Shown: piece after piece, positions 35,589-46,427 of the stretch
Layout: each line of letters opens with the position of its first letter
Position numbering within the stretch: the first letter of the stretch is position 1
Assembly: GCA_018340375.1 (NCBI GenBank)
Contig: JAFFJZ010000007.1
Span: forward strand, 9,796,001 to 9,860,000
Origin: Gonatopus flavifemur
Taxonomy: Eukaryota > Arthropoda > Insecta > Hymenoptera > Dryinidae
DNA length: 64,000 nt
Reading direction: 5' to 3'
Program-made: the position numbers and the translations under genes
Notes under the pieces: model-generated
What the model was told of the DNA's origin: nothing
Database searches by the model: none
Seen by the model: only the letters and a program-made list of their open reading frames with translations

Positions 35589-36305
35589 TGATCATCCGGT
35601 CATAATGAAACTTATAAAAGATTTCAGTAACTATCTCATAATGTTCCTATATGAGGTTTCGCTGTATCGCTTAAAAGATAAAAATTAAAGCGAAATAAAA
35701 TTTTTCAAACATGGATGGAAATTTTTATAGCTTAATCATGAAAAAAATTTAGTCGCCGTATGTTTTTACGGATATGGTCCAAATGAAAAACCACAACATA
35801 AGCTTTTTAAACAGAAGCTAAAAACAATTTAATCCTGAAACTGGGAATAAATCTTCTGCATATTTTATTTCAACATAATTCAAGTTATCTCAAATACCTC
35901 TCCATATAGTACTCCAACACTTATTGAACGGTTATTGTAAAGAATTATTGTTTAATCATCACTCAGTGATTTGAAATCAAATCACATAAAAAGTTTGAGA
36001 AGGTATTGTTGTGGAAATCGCTTTGATCGGAGAGTAAAAAATAATGTGTACATATATTGACCATTTTTGCCATTTTTACCAGAACTTTTATTTAAAAAAA
36101 CCAGGCCGGCTGAAAGTGGTTCAAACCATAATAAAAACCAGGGGTGGCTAAAACTCGGCCAACCCTGCTATTCGCTGGTTTTCCGAGGGACGGAAAATCT
36201 ACTCGGGTGGTTTTCAAATAAAACAGCCAAAAATCAGTGCGTACACGGAGAAAATGTGTCGACGAAAGATTATCCGAAGTTGAGTAAAACGGGGACGTAG
36301 TGGCA

Positions 36306-36473
36306 TTCCCGCGGAGTTTAAAATCCGGTCGATTTCATTTTACTCGACTACATATGAGAATTTATTCAGATGTTCTTCAACAGTATTCAACTTGTGGAGA
36401 TAATAAGAACATTCGAATTTATTTTCACCTAGGGTCGAGTAAAATGAAGTCAACCGGGTTGTAAACTTCGCAG
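36306..36473. repeat. Short inverted repeat
   Basis: 'gcggagtttaaaatccggt' plus 'cgatttcattttactcga' on the left mirror 'tcgagtaaaatgaagtcaac' plus 'cgggttgtaaacttcgc' on the right. It is probably another small element, but its outer boundary is unclear. Confidence 0.6.
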
Positions 36474-37259
36474 TATGTTTTATGTTCACTTGCGTAGGAT
36501 ACTTATATGAAATAATTCGAAAAATAATCTCAATACATTTTGAAATTGATTAAAAATAAATGAAAAATAATCGTTTGAGTGTTTATGAGAAAATTCTTCA
36601 TTACAGAAAATATGGTTCACGATATTAAACTTTCTGATTTATGACACAATGATCTCCAGATCAATGGCAGATTATAGTGGTCTCAACGGACATGAATTAT
36701 CATCTAATATCTATACCCTATCTTTATGACTGTACGTGGATTATTGTGCCATATTATCAACATTCATTCAGTGAAGCTAATGAAACTTCATTCGCGAACT
36801 GTATTTGACATTTCATGGTTTTTTCTTTCGTTTATTAACACAGATTTCCACTTGATGTAATGAGTCAAGTTGGTAACAAAAGTGTCCCTGACAACACAAA
36901 CTTTTTTAATACTTCTGAAATGTTCTGAGAACGTTTTGAGCACATCCAGACGTTTTTAGAACGTTTCGACTCTCAATGCACAAAAAGTGACCGTGAACCT
37001 ACGTGTTTTCGCTTGCTACTAGTGAAGCAAAGTGATACTAATGTATCAATACGAACTAGAGGTGAGCTCGAGACTCTTCTGTGTAGAGCCCCAGAGTTGA
37101 ACACTGAAATGGGACTTTTGAATTTATAATAAATTTTATTAGAAAAAACTATACATATATAAATTTTTTATAATTCTTCGTCCTCTCTCTTCTGTAGAGT
37201 ATTAAAGAATATTCCCTGAAAATTTCAGACTGTTTCATGAGTTCAGTTCGGAGAAATCT
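36474..37259. other. Intron sequence, no feature recognised
   Basis: AT-rich. A stretch at 36880-36980 resembles part of the 'acgtttcgaac' type repeats seen near 59220 but is not delimited. Confidence 0.4.
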
Positions 37260-38126
37260 TACAGACAAAATCTTTACCCGGATGGTACGCTGTATCCCGT
37301 TAAGAACACTATCGGATCACAATTACCAGATGGTAAAAATTTAATCGCAATCGTATAACAGGAAACGGAAACATGCCCGATCGCAAAATAAGAACACTGC
37401 ATAAAACTGTGGTGGGAATTTCATGACAATTGGATGATAGAAACGGAAGTTATCCGCATCTTAACAATATTTACGAAGTTTCCAAATTTTGTTTCGAAGC
37501 TTAGTGCTTACCACTTTCTTCCTTCAATTCCGATTTGTTTGAAATTCACACCATACAACTAACCTCCCGTAAACTGATTATACTACAAGTTTCATGGCAT
37601 TTGGATGATACCGATATGGGGAAGGCATGCTTTCAAAATATTGTCAAATAATGTGAATCGCGAAACAAAAATTTTCCACAGTTTTCAATCGATTAGAATG
37701 AAACCCATATGGGGCCACTATAGGGTCATCACCAGAACGTGGTATAAGTTTGATTGCAATCGGATAATAGGAAGCGGAGATATACGCGTTCGCAAAATCA
37801 CGATTCTTCGAAAAATTTCTCCTCACCCCTCCCGTTCTTCTGTAACGATGAGGTTGAAACTTATATGGAACCACTATCAACACTGCACATGACTTTGGTG
37901 AAAATTTCATCACGATCGAATAATACGAACAAAAGATATACACGTTCGCAAATTTTTCAAATACACACAGACAAATAGACAGACAAAAAGGAACCTGATT
38001 TGCTTTTTTTTTACTCCCCCCAATTCCAATGTGCCTGAAATTTATATCATATAACTAACATCTCGTAAATCGAATATACTCAAAGTTCCAAGACATTCGG
38101 ATAATATGGACATGGGGAAGGCATGC

Positions 38127-39317
38127 GAGTCATTCCATGTCAGTTCATCCAGCCATGACACCCACCACCTCGGATTTCTATGAAATTTTCTTCATCGAAT
38201 CTTATCACCATTCTATCGACCAATCCGAAACCGGTTTTTTTTAAATCCCATACTTTTCGAGTTATAAAATAATAAAGTTTCGCGAAATTGCGCATCAACG
38301 CTCCCCGACAGACCACGCGCCGCGTGACAAAAATTCCAATAACTTTTGATCCAAATGGTATTTCATGCTCAAAATTATATGAGAGTCTCGTGGGGGTATG
38401 TAGATTCGGAAAGTATACGTTTCATATCTTTGGATTCATTGTGAGGGGGTTCCCAACGCAGACTTTATGAACTTTTGACCATCTGGACGGGTAATTTCCA
38501 AATTCATATTTCGAGGTGAGGCGCAGCAGCTACAGGGCTGTTTTTTTCTCAAATGGAAGCTGAAGATGCTCGCTTTGAGAATATGAAGAGAAAAATCTGG
38601 TTTTCTGATCGCATTCATTGTTTTTCTAATTTTTTATCATTTTGCGACATGATTTACGTTTTGATATTGTGCGATCACTTGTTTCTTATCCACGAATCTG
38701 GAAAACGATCGTATATTTCGAATATTGACGTATACAAGGGTTATTAGAAAATTTGAATACGATTTCAAAATGGAGAATCCAAAAATGACGAAGCAAACAT
38801 AAGAAAAACATTGATGAAGTGAGTGCAAAATCCGCACAGTGTAGGGGATTGAAATTCGATAATCCGTGTACGAGTTCTAAAGATTTTAGTTCTTCTAACA
38901 CAATTGGATGAATTTTCGTTATTCAACATTCGGCACAATTTACTCCCATGTCTTCGGAAATATTCGCAATTTTCAAAAAATTCTGAAAAACGTGTACTTC
39001 GGTATCAGGGACTTTGGATCCAATTCTTCTAAAAGGAATATCCTCTGATAATACTAAAAAATTACACTACATATACCTTCGATCATCTAGTTGTAATCCA
39101 ATTGATATATATAGAGAATTATTAATATTAATTATTAAATATTAATTTGATGCGCAATTTCGCGAAACTTTATTATTTGATAACTCGAAAAGTATGGGAT
39201 TTAGAAAAAAACGGTCTCGGATTGGTCGATAGAATGGTGATAAGATTCGATGAAGAAAATTTCATTGAAATCCGAGGTGGTGGGTGTCATAGCTGGATGA
39301 ACTGACATGGAATGACC
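38127..39317. mobile_element. 1.19-kb element with 180-bp inverted ends and 5-bp duplication
   Basis: GTCATTCCATGTCAGTTCAT pairs with the same sequence read from the right. The arms continue about 180 bp through 'cacccaccacctcggatttc' and 'aactttattatt'. CATGC is present on both sides (38122-38126 and 39318-39322). The paralogous unit at 37625-37632 shows the unoccupied site 'aaggcatgctttc', which confirms the insertion. Confidence 0.9.
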
Positions 39318-39464
39318 CATGCTTTAAAAAAAAATACAGATCCCAAAGAAAAATTTCCCACAGTTTTCAACCGATTTGGATGAAACTTATATGGGGCCAC
39401 TATCGGGTCATGACTAAAACGTAGTTCAAGTTTGATCGAATTCGGATAACAGGAAGCAAAGATA

Positions 39465-39647
39465 CACTGTAAAAAGTCCGACTGAAAGTGGCTGCATCTT
39501 ACTTGAAAACTTGACTGAAATTCAGTCTTTTCCATTGTTTCGGCATTTGTTTTCGATGCTTACTTCCAGCTGAAATAGGACTAGTTTTGGCTGCATCTTA
39601 AAATACGCTGATATTAAGGTTGGAAGTGAGTTTTACTTTTTACTGTG
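39465..39647. mobile_element. 183-bp CACTGTAAAAAG element, inverted copy
   Basis: CACTGTAAAAAGTCCGACTG at the left and TTTTACTTTTTACTGTG at the right, TA on both sides (39463-39464, 39648-39649). It is collinear in reverse with 56202-56384. The host tandem repeat continues on either side. Confidence 0.92.
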
Positions 39648-39774
39648 TACGCACGTACGCAAAATGTTCATTTTTTGTCAGAGTTCTCCTCATCCACCCA
39701 ATTCTTCTGAATGAATCAGATTGAAACTTATATGGGACCACTATCACCCTAGTCCACAACTGTGATAAAAATTT

Positions 39775-40142
39775 CGGAGAGAAAAAATTTGCTGACGCAG
39801 CAAATCGAGGTATTATATATAGAATAGCAAAATTTTTTGCTGACCTAGCTAAAAAATTGCTATAACAGCAATCGTGTTAGCTACGACAGCAATTTTTTAG
39901 CTGTGGCAGCAAAAAATGTTTGCTCCGCCAGCAAATTTTCAGTATTATATACAGAATAGCAAACAAATTTGGCTGGGATAGCAAACATTTTTTGCTGCCA
40001 CCGCTGAAAATTCGCTATCGCAGCTAACAAGATTGCTGGAACAGCAAATAGTTTGCTGTCACAGCGAAAAATTTCCTGCTCTGGCAAAAGGAACCCAGCA
40101 AAAGTAGATTTCGCTGCCACAGCGAATTCCTTTTTCTCCGTG
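39775..40142. mobile_element. Young CACGGAG-family element, copy 2 (left tip lost)
   Basis: It starts at CGGAGAGAAAAAATTTGC, lacking the first bases, and ends CTCCGTG. The body is nearly identical to 33510-33879. It interrupts the 37260-40325 repeat. Open frames at 39881-40343 on both strands are by-products of the hairpin chain. Confidence 0.88.
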
Positions 40143-40356
40143 AGTAGAACGGGAGATATGCGCGTACGAAACTTGGGGGGGAGGGGGGGGGCTACAGTCA
40201 CACAGACAGACAGACACGGTGACAACATTGTTCCCCGAGTTCTGAGGAGCATTTTGGTCAAGGACATTTCGAATTTCGAGACAAAAACATTTTCGGCTCC
40301 TCAAAACGATCACAAAACTTCCCTCTAATAATGGATTCATCAAATGAACAATGCTC

Positions 40357-41014
40357 CTTAAGTGGTCTTTCTGGTTAAGATTGTCAGAAAAAATTCTGTT
40401 TCATAATAGAAGAAATAGAGATATCGTTTTGAAAATTTGTAGGTACGTTTATTGAAGGTTCCCTTATTTGGAATGAATTTTTTTCAGATTCAAACAGAAA
40501 TTGTTCCGATGTGCTGATTAAAAAAGAAACACTAAAAATTAATGGCAGACGTGATTTTGAGCGACTGGGTGATCTAAAAAAAAATGAGAAATTCTTCCTT
40601 GTTAAAGTAGCTATAGGACGAACTAGAATCGTTCGGATTGGTAAAAAATTTTCTGATTCTCCATCCTAAAAAATCGTTTCTTCCGAAAAATGGCCGCCAG
40701 TTTGTTACTTCTTGACAAAAAAATTATCCTAGTTCATGCCATAGTCACTTCAACAAGGAATAATTCCCCGTTTGTTTTCTCTTCAGATGATCCAGTTGCC
40801 TGAAATCACACCCGCCATCAATTTTCAGTGTTTTTTTTTTCAAATCAACACATGGAAACAAAATTCTTTTTAAATCTGAAAAAATGTATTTCAAATATGG
40901 TACGTTTAATAAACATTTCTATAAACTTTCAAAACGATATCTCTATTTCTTGTATGAAGATAAAATTGAAAAAAAAAATTCTTCTGACAATCTTAACCAG
41001 AAGGTCTCCTTAAG
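40357..41014. mobile_element. 658-bp palindromic element
   Basis: CTTAAGTGGTCTTTCTGGTT pairs with CTTAAGGAGACCTTCTGGTT read from the right. The arms continue with 'aagattgtcagaa', 'gaaatagagatatcgttttg' and 'taaacgta' motifs. The frames at 40828-41246 are not genes. Confidence 0.8.
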
Positions 41015-41565
41015 AAATGATACTTGGAGTTTGAGGAGGACTTTAATTGGGAACAAAATTTTAATATATCTCTCTTATTCACATGTGTATTTTATCTTAT
41101 ATATGTCCAAGTTCGGGAACTCCAGCTTTCTGAATTTAATTACAATAATTGTGTGTAAATATGAAAAATTAATTTCTAATCACTGTTATTACAATTGGAT
41201 GTTGATTGATATTATAGATTTTCTAAAGACCTATACTTGGAACTGACTAATTCGAATGAATACAAAAGTTCTTTTCATGTAGATCATCGATTAACAATCA
41301 ACAATGGTACATAATCTTGCGGAATGAAAATTATAACCATTAGAGCATTTAATATATCGCGAACGGAAGAATTTCACAACTCCAATGTGTTGTGATGTCG
41401 CGAGAATATTATCGTTATTGTCATGATTGATTTATGGCTATGGCGCATTGCGCTTGATACTAGATATAAATGTGTGCACTTTCTTCGTATGTTGCATATC
41501 AGGCTGGATATTCGATTTTTAAATACTTGGGAGAATTATCAGTCTTCAAAAAAGCACACACGTTG
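41015..41565. other. Intron sequence, no feature recognised
   Basis: AT-rich with no clear repeat or exon. Confidence 0.4.
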
Positions 41566-42690
41566 TAGTTAGAAAGCTGGTGGGATTTGTTTTTAAATGA
41601 TCTGCTGATTGTGCAGAAATGATACGTCAGTTACTTTTCATCCAGTCAAACTGAAAAATCCATTTCTGCAGTTTGAGTAGCGCTGCTTTTTCAATCGATA
41701 CCAATATGAAATGAGAAAAAAAAGACCTGTTTTAAATGATTTGCTCATGTCTGCCTTTAATACAGAACGTACAGTCGGCTAGTTATAATAGGAATATACA
41801 AGCCCCAGACATGTTCATTTATGCTTTAATTAGTACAATCAATGTTTTTTCTTTGATTTATTATTTAAATTTGAACAAATGAAGTGCTCATTTTGCAGAC
41901 TTCGATAATAATTTACTTCTGATTATTAAAATCTCAAATATCAATCTCTGCAGCCTTAATGTTTCTGAAATTGAAGGTTATTCATTTTTTAAAATGAGAA
42001 GAAAAAATATCAAATTAAATCGTTTGTTCATGTCTGAAACTTGACTGATTGGCTGATTTATGCCTAAAAAACATGAAAATATATAAGCCAGAAGTTTTCA
42101 GTGTGTATTCGACCTTTGCAGACATTTTTGATTAATAAATATTCCTTACTGGATCGCTCGATCTAGTATAGTACTATAAATCTGCACGTGCAAACTCAGC
42201 TGTTGATTATTTAATTTGGTTACCAATATCCGTTGAATTATCATATTCGATCAGCTTTATAATACGATTTATATTATTTCATATATTTATAAAAAACTCA
42301 GCATCAAAAGTTTCTGCAGAATTCATTTATATTCACTAAAAATCATAACAAAAGGATAAAAAAAAATATATGGATGAACACATCATTTAATACACCACTT
42401 TTTTTGCGATTAAGAAATTCTAAAAAAGAGAAAACAAATGTTTCAATGTCTGCAATTTGTATGAGTAACCTTAAATTCATCAGAAGTTGACGCGTTGCAA
42501 TTTGCCGACATGAGCACATGATTTATAAGAGCTATTTGTTTTTGTAATTTCTAGATTGTATTTTTTACAAACGCAGCGCTATCTAGGTTTATGAAGCAGT
42601 TTACTAGTATCGTACATACGTAAACTTTATTCTGTGTGATTGGCAGCCATGAGCAGATCACATACCTAAATTCCCACCAGCTTTCCAACT
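41566..42690. mobile_element. ~1.1-kb fold-back element with internal subrepeats
   Basis: 'agttagaaagctggtgggat' on the left mirrors 'attcccaccagctttccaact' on the right. Inside, a 'gat.tgctcatg.ctgcc' motif recurs on both strands near 41602, 41740, 42022 and 42645. No coding region is seen. Confidence 0.65.
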
Positions 42691-42768
42691 ATTGAGGGTA
42701 CTGAATGCAAAGTGATAATGATTTTCAGTTTTACATGGAAAATTTCAAGGAGAAAAAAATTCGCTATG

Positions 42769-42950
42769 CACTGTTAAAAGTAAAACTTACTTTCAACCTT
42801 GATATCAGCTTATTTTAAGATGCAGACAAAACTAGCCCTATTTCAGCTGAAAGTAAGCATCCAAAACAAATGCCGACACAATGGAAAAAACTGAATTTCA
42901 GTCAAGTTTACAAGTAAGATGCAGCCACCTCAGTCGGACTTCTTACAGTG
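42769..42950. mobile_element. 182-bp CACTGTAAAAAG element
   Basis: It begins CACTGTTAAAAGTAAAACTT and ends TCTTACAGTG, with TG on both sides. The body ('ggctgcatctta' type motifs, 'tttcagctgaaagtaagca') matches 55619-55801 and 56202-56384. It abuts a CACGGAG-family fragment (about 42951-43080). Confidence 0.88.
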
Positions 42951-43080
42951 TGACAGCGAAATCTGGATTGACTGGAGCAGCAAATTTTTTGCGATTACAG
43001 CATTCTTGTGAGCTAAGACAAAGCCTTTTTCGTTCTGACAGCAAAGAATTTCGACTCAATCAGCGACCCATTGAAACACC

Positions 43081-43465
43081 AGCAATGATTGTAAAAATTC
43101 TATTGTATTCGGATGAATTATTCATCTGAATTCTGATAATGAGCTCTCACAACTCTTCGCCCCGGGCCCTCAACAAGTCTAAATCCGACCCTGTGTACTG
43201 ATAAAAAAACTGTTTCGATTATACTTTGAAACATAATTCGTAGATTTCGGTGACTCCTAGCTATTTCGATGACAGTCACCGAAATAACCACTGACAAAGT
43301 CTATTCTTGAATGAGTTATACGAATCAGCAAGTTCATTCTCAAAAATTCTTTCTAAAATAAGTTAGGTGTTGAAGGCATCGCAGTTGGTAGACTCAGAGT
43401 CGTTAGATTTTGAAGTCTTTTTATGTTGTTTTAGAACAGAATTGGTAAGATTTCTGCGAGTCTCA
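43081..43465. other. Intron sequence, no feature recognised
   Basis: It contains a short hairpin 'tttcggtgactc...gtcaccgaaata' (43255-43287). Nothing else is evident. Confidence 0.4.
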
Positions 43466-43467
43466 TA

Positions 43468-43709
43468 CATTGAGAGAACCTTTGTTTCAGTCGAATAAAA
43501 TATTGGTTGAAAGGATCGCAAAGAAACTTTCTCATTGACTGAAATAACATTTGTTTCAGATGAGAAAAATTGGATTTACAATAATCAACAGTTTTTCACA
43601 GACAAATAAACTTTATTTGTCCTAAACTAATTTTATTTCAGCCAACCAGAAAGTTTCTTTGCGTTCATCCCAACAAAAATTTTGTCCCGCTGAAACAGTG
43701 TTTTCAGTG
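43468..43709. mobile_element. 242-bp inverted-repeat element, TA-flanked
   Basis: CATTGAGAGAACCTTTGTTT faces CACTGAAAACACTGTTTCAG from the right. 'cgcaaagaaactttct' is mirrored exactly. TA lies on both sides (43466-43467, 43710-43711). Confidence 0.75.
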
Positions 43710-44010
43710 TATCCAAGAACGGAACAACTCTTTTTCGAGTTATTTGATATCCAACCCTGGATTTTGGAGAAGTGAAATTTGCTGATAAACGTTCATATAA
43801 ACGCACACACATACACATAAATTAATCTATCCGTTTCATTCAAATCTAATCATTATTTATTGAAATTGATATTCAACATCTCACAGGGCACCTGAATATA
43901 TTCCATATTCTTTTGCCAGGAGTTGAACTGGGACCAGAACACACCCAATAAACATTTCGGGTTTTGGGATATTTTGTAGATGAGTTCTAGATGTCTGACA
44001 GAACATCTCT

Positions 44011-44199
44011 GGAAATGAAAAAATTTTTCTTGTCACTGGGACAAAACTCATTCTTTTCTTGAGCCTAGAAAATTTTACTTGAATCAAGAAAAGTTCGTTT
44101 TGATTTCGAAAGAAATTTTCTTGATTCAAGTGAAATTTTGTAGGCTCAAGAGAAAAATGAGTTTTGTCCCAGCGACAAGAAAAATCTTCCCATTCCGAG
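44011..44199. repeat. ~190-bp inverted repeat
   Basis: 'tttttcttgtcactgggaca' / 'aaaactcatt' / 'cttgagcctagaaaatttta' on the left are mirrored on the right (44105-44190) round a centre near 44105. It is probably another small element with undetermined ends. Confidence 0.7.
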
Positions 44200-45563
44200 A
44201 AATCTTTTCTGTGAATGTATCTTCGAAGATCATTTCGACATCTTTCAGGCGTGAAAAGCTTTAATACATTGTTCTGTACGACTTTTGAATTTTAGAAATT
44301 TTTTCCGATTAAAAATTTCTTTTCCTGAAAATTACACCATCTAAGGCTTTTTCTTGATTCAAACCACTCCAACTGGACCCAAAGAGTTCCATTTCGCAGA
44401 GCATTTCGTTATTCGATTATTAATTCGTTTCAATAAACGATTCAAACTTCAGCAATTTCGTGGCATAAATAAAAGTAGGCTGTAAATTTGACCCACTGTC
44501 TTGATGCTGGAGTTCCCTTCATTTTTCAATATTCTTCACTGATGAAAATTCTGTATTTCAATCACTGACATAATTCGTTGGTGAAACATTCACTTCCGCT
44601 TCAGAATTATCAAAATTCTTATAAGTACAGTGTGAATATAAGATTCTCAAATTTTGTGTTACATTTATTTTTAATCCATCTTGTAAATGATTTTTTGTTA
44701 AATTTCGATAGCAAAATTATATGTTCTCCATGTGAAGAAAAATGATTGCCAGCAAAAATTAATCCTTTGCCCACATGTAGTTGAAGCAATAATTGAGTAC
44801 TAAAACGAATTCATTGCCTGCGTTGTTACTACTAATAAATCGAATTAGTTGTCATACTTCAGACATGACCGCAATACTAAATTATACATACTTACTTGAC
44901 CTAACTGGTCCTCACTCAGACCAATTCTCCTCTGTTATCATTTTCACGATTTGTTTGCAAAATATTTTCAACTTATGTGAAAGAAGATTATGAAATCAAT
45001 ATTACTAATCGATACATATATAGGAAGAAATTTGTAGCAGCTATATTTGGGCCATTCCTTTGACAACACCGGCTAAAATTTTACTCTACCAGTTATAAAA
45101 TGATTGCCTTTTCCACAAGTGATGCATTTTTTTCGTGCACTTAAGATTTTTATCAAATGTGTAAAAAGCATATCGGATGGTATATTATTATTCGTGCAAA
45201 AGATTCCTACGTCAAAGTAGGAGGGAAAGGTGACAATAGAAATCAAAAAAAGGTTGATATGAGACCTCAAGACCAAGGGGTTGAATAAGGAACAGTATAA
45301 ATGCAATACACATAACATTGTTATGTCTGTTGATATATAAATTGAATTCCTTGTAATTATTTTCTGAGAATTTAATTTCTTCGTTTGTGAGGTCAAGTTC
45401 TAGTTTTTAAAATTATTTGGTGTTCTGATAACGCCTATAAAAAGTTTTTCATGTATAATAAATATCTGTGCATTAATTTGGAAGATGTAATAAATGCATA
45501 ATGCAAGAATAATTTGCACACTTCATATACAAATTAAACATAATTTATTTTTTGTCACAGTAC
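44200..45563. other. Intron sequence, no feature recognised
   Basis: AT-rich with no exon or delimited repeat; short frames such as 45073-45396 (minus) show no domain. Confidence 0.45.
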
Positions 45564-45565
45564 TA

Positions 45566-45831
45566 CGCTGATAAAAAAGGTATCTTGAAAAATACCATAT
45601 TTTATGGAGATTCAGCGCTGGTCTGTGCCAAGTTAAAACGTTTACGAGAACAAATCCATATAAATACCATAATTTCTTGGATTCATAGGAAGAAGTATGG
45701 TGTCCTCTCCATGAAAGTCCAAGCCATTATGGTACTTTTAGAGGTTTGTTCACGTAAATGTTTTTACTCGGATCAGACCAGGGCTAAATCCCCATAAAAT
45801 ATGGTCTTTTTCAAGATACCTTTTTTCCATG
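45566..45831. mobile_element. 266-bp inverted-repeat element, TA-flanked
   Basis: 'aaaaaaggtatcttgaaaaa' on the left mirrors 'tttttcaagataccttttttc' on the right. 'accatattttatgg' and 'ctggtctg' continue the arms. TA lies on both sides (45564-45565, 45832-45833). Confidence 0.8.
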
Positions 45832-46200
45832 TATGAAAATTATTTCCTTTAAATCTAGATATCAACAAGTTGTTCTGAAGAGGTGAGACAGAGTAGAACC
45901 GTCTATTACGTCATAATTCCTTGATCCGAACTTGTACATACGACAGAAATTATAAATTTGCATGAGGCAGAGTGTACTCTGTTTGGATTAGAGCTGGGAA
46001 AAACCTGATGAATCTTTATTTGATAGATGAAAAACAATCGTTAAAACTGAAGTTGAAAGCTCAAATCCTGTGGTCACACTTTGAAGAATTTTGAGAAATA
46101 TGGCAGTACCTGAAATTTTTGGAGATGAAAAGAAGAAACATATGGAAATGAGGAAAAAATTTGCTCTTATGTAACATTTTTCATCAAGTTTTAGACATTG

Positions 46201-46425
46201 CACGGAAAAAATACTTTAGCTGCAGCAGCTAAATGGCTAGCACGGACATGGACAGCCATTAAATTAGCTCCTGCAGCGAAATTTTAGCTATCACCGCAAA
46301 TAAATCAGCTACAAATGCAAATTTTTTTGCTATAACAGCTAAAATTTAGCTGCAGGAGCTAATTTAATGGCTGTCCATGTCCGTGCTAGCCATTCAGCTG
46401 CTGCAGCCAAATTATTTCTTCCGTG
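46201..46425. mobile_element. 225-bp palindrome of AGCTGCAGCAGCT type
   Basis: CACGGAAAAAATACTTTAGC pairs with CACGGAAGAAATAATTTGGC from the right. 'ggctagcacggacatggaca' and 'ttaaattagctcctgcagc' are mirrored almost perfectly. TG flanks both ends (46199-46200, 46426-46427). It is a relative of the CACGGAG family with long exact arms. Confidence 0.88.
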
Positions 46426-46427
46426 TG

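Larger units (their letters stand above)
27776..36167. mobile_element. 8.4-kb composite hAT-like insertion
   Basis: CAGGGTTGG at 27776 pairs with CAGGGTTGG read inward from 36167. The subterminal sequences share 'aatggcaaaaatgg' and 'gccggc' motifs. The flanks are CTATTGGC (27768-27775) and CTATTCGC (36168-36175), an 8-bp duplication with one mismatch as expected for hAT transposition. Most of the interior is later insertions (27900-33200, 33510-33879, 34227-34988, 35200-35588), leaving roughly 1.6 kb of the original element. No transposase is recognised, so it was probably non-autonomous. Confidence 0.7.
37260..40325. repeat. Tandem ~515-bp repeat carrying three insertions
   Basis: The segment 'caattccgatttgtttgaaa ... 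atggggaaggcatgctttc' at 37527-37640 recurs at 38017-38126, and the following 'tttccacagttttcaa...gatgaaac...tatggggccactat' at 37672-37725 recurs at 39353-39404. Further matches ('tcggataataggaag', 'gaaacttatatgg.accactatca') follow in order. The second unit is broken by 38127-39317, 39465-39647 and 39775-40142. The right end has ACAGACAGACAGAC runs (about 40200-40215) and a G-rich run at 40179-40190. The element class is unknown to me. Confidence 0.7.

Noticed and set aside
36241..36300. 'acacggag' at 36243 as the left end of another CACGGAG element
   Set aside because: No hairpin-chain interior and no matching right end nearby.
40053..40343. Frames of 91-94 codons on both strands
   Set aside because: They lie in the hairpin-chain element and the ACAGAC/G-rich repeat; no domain.
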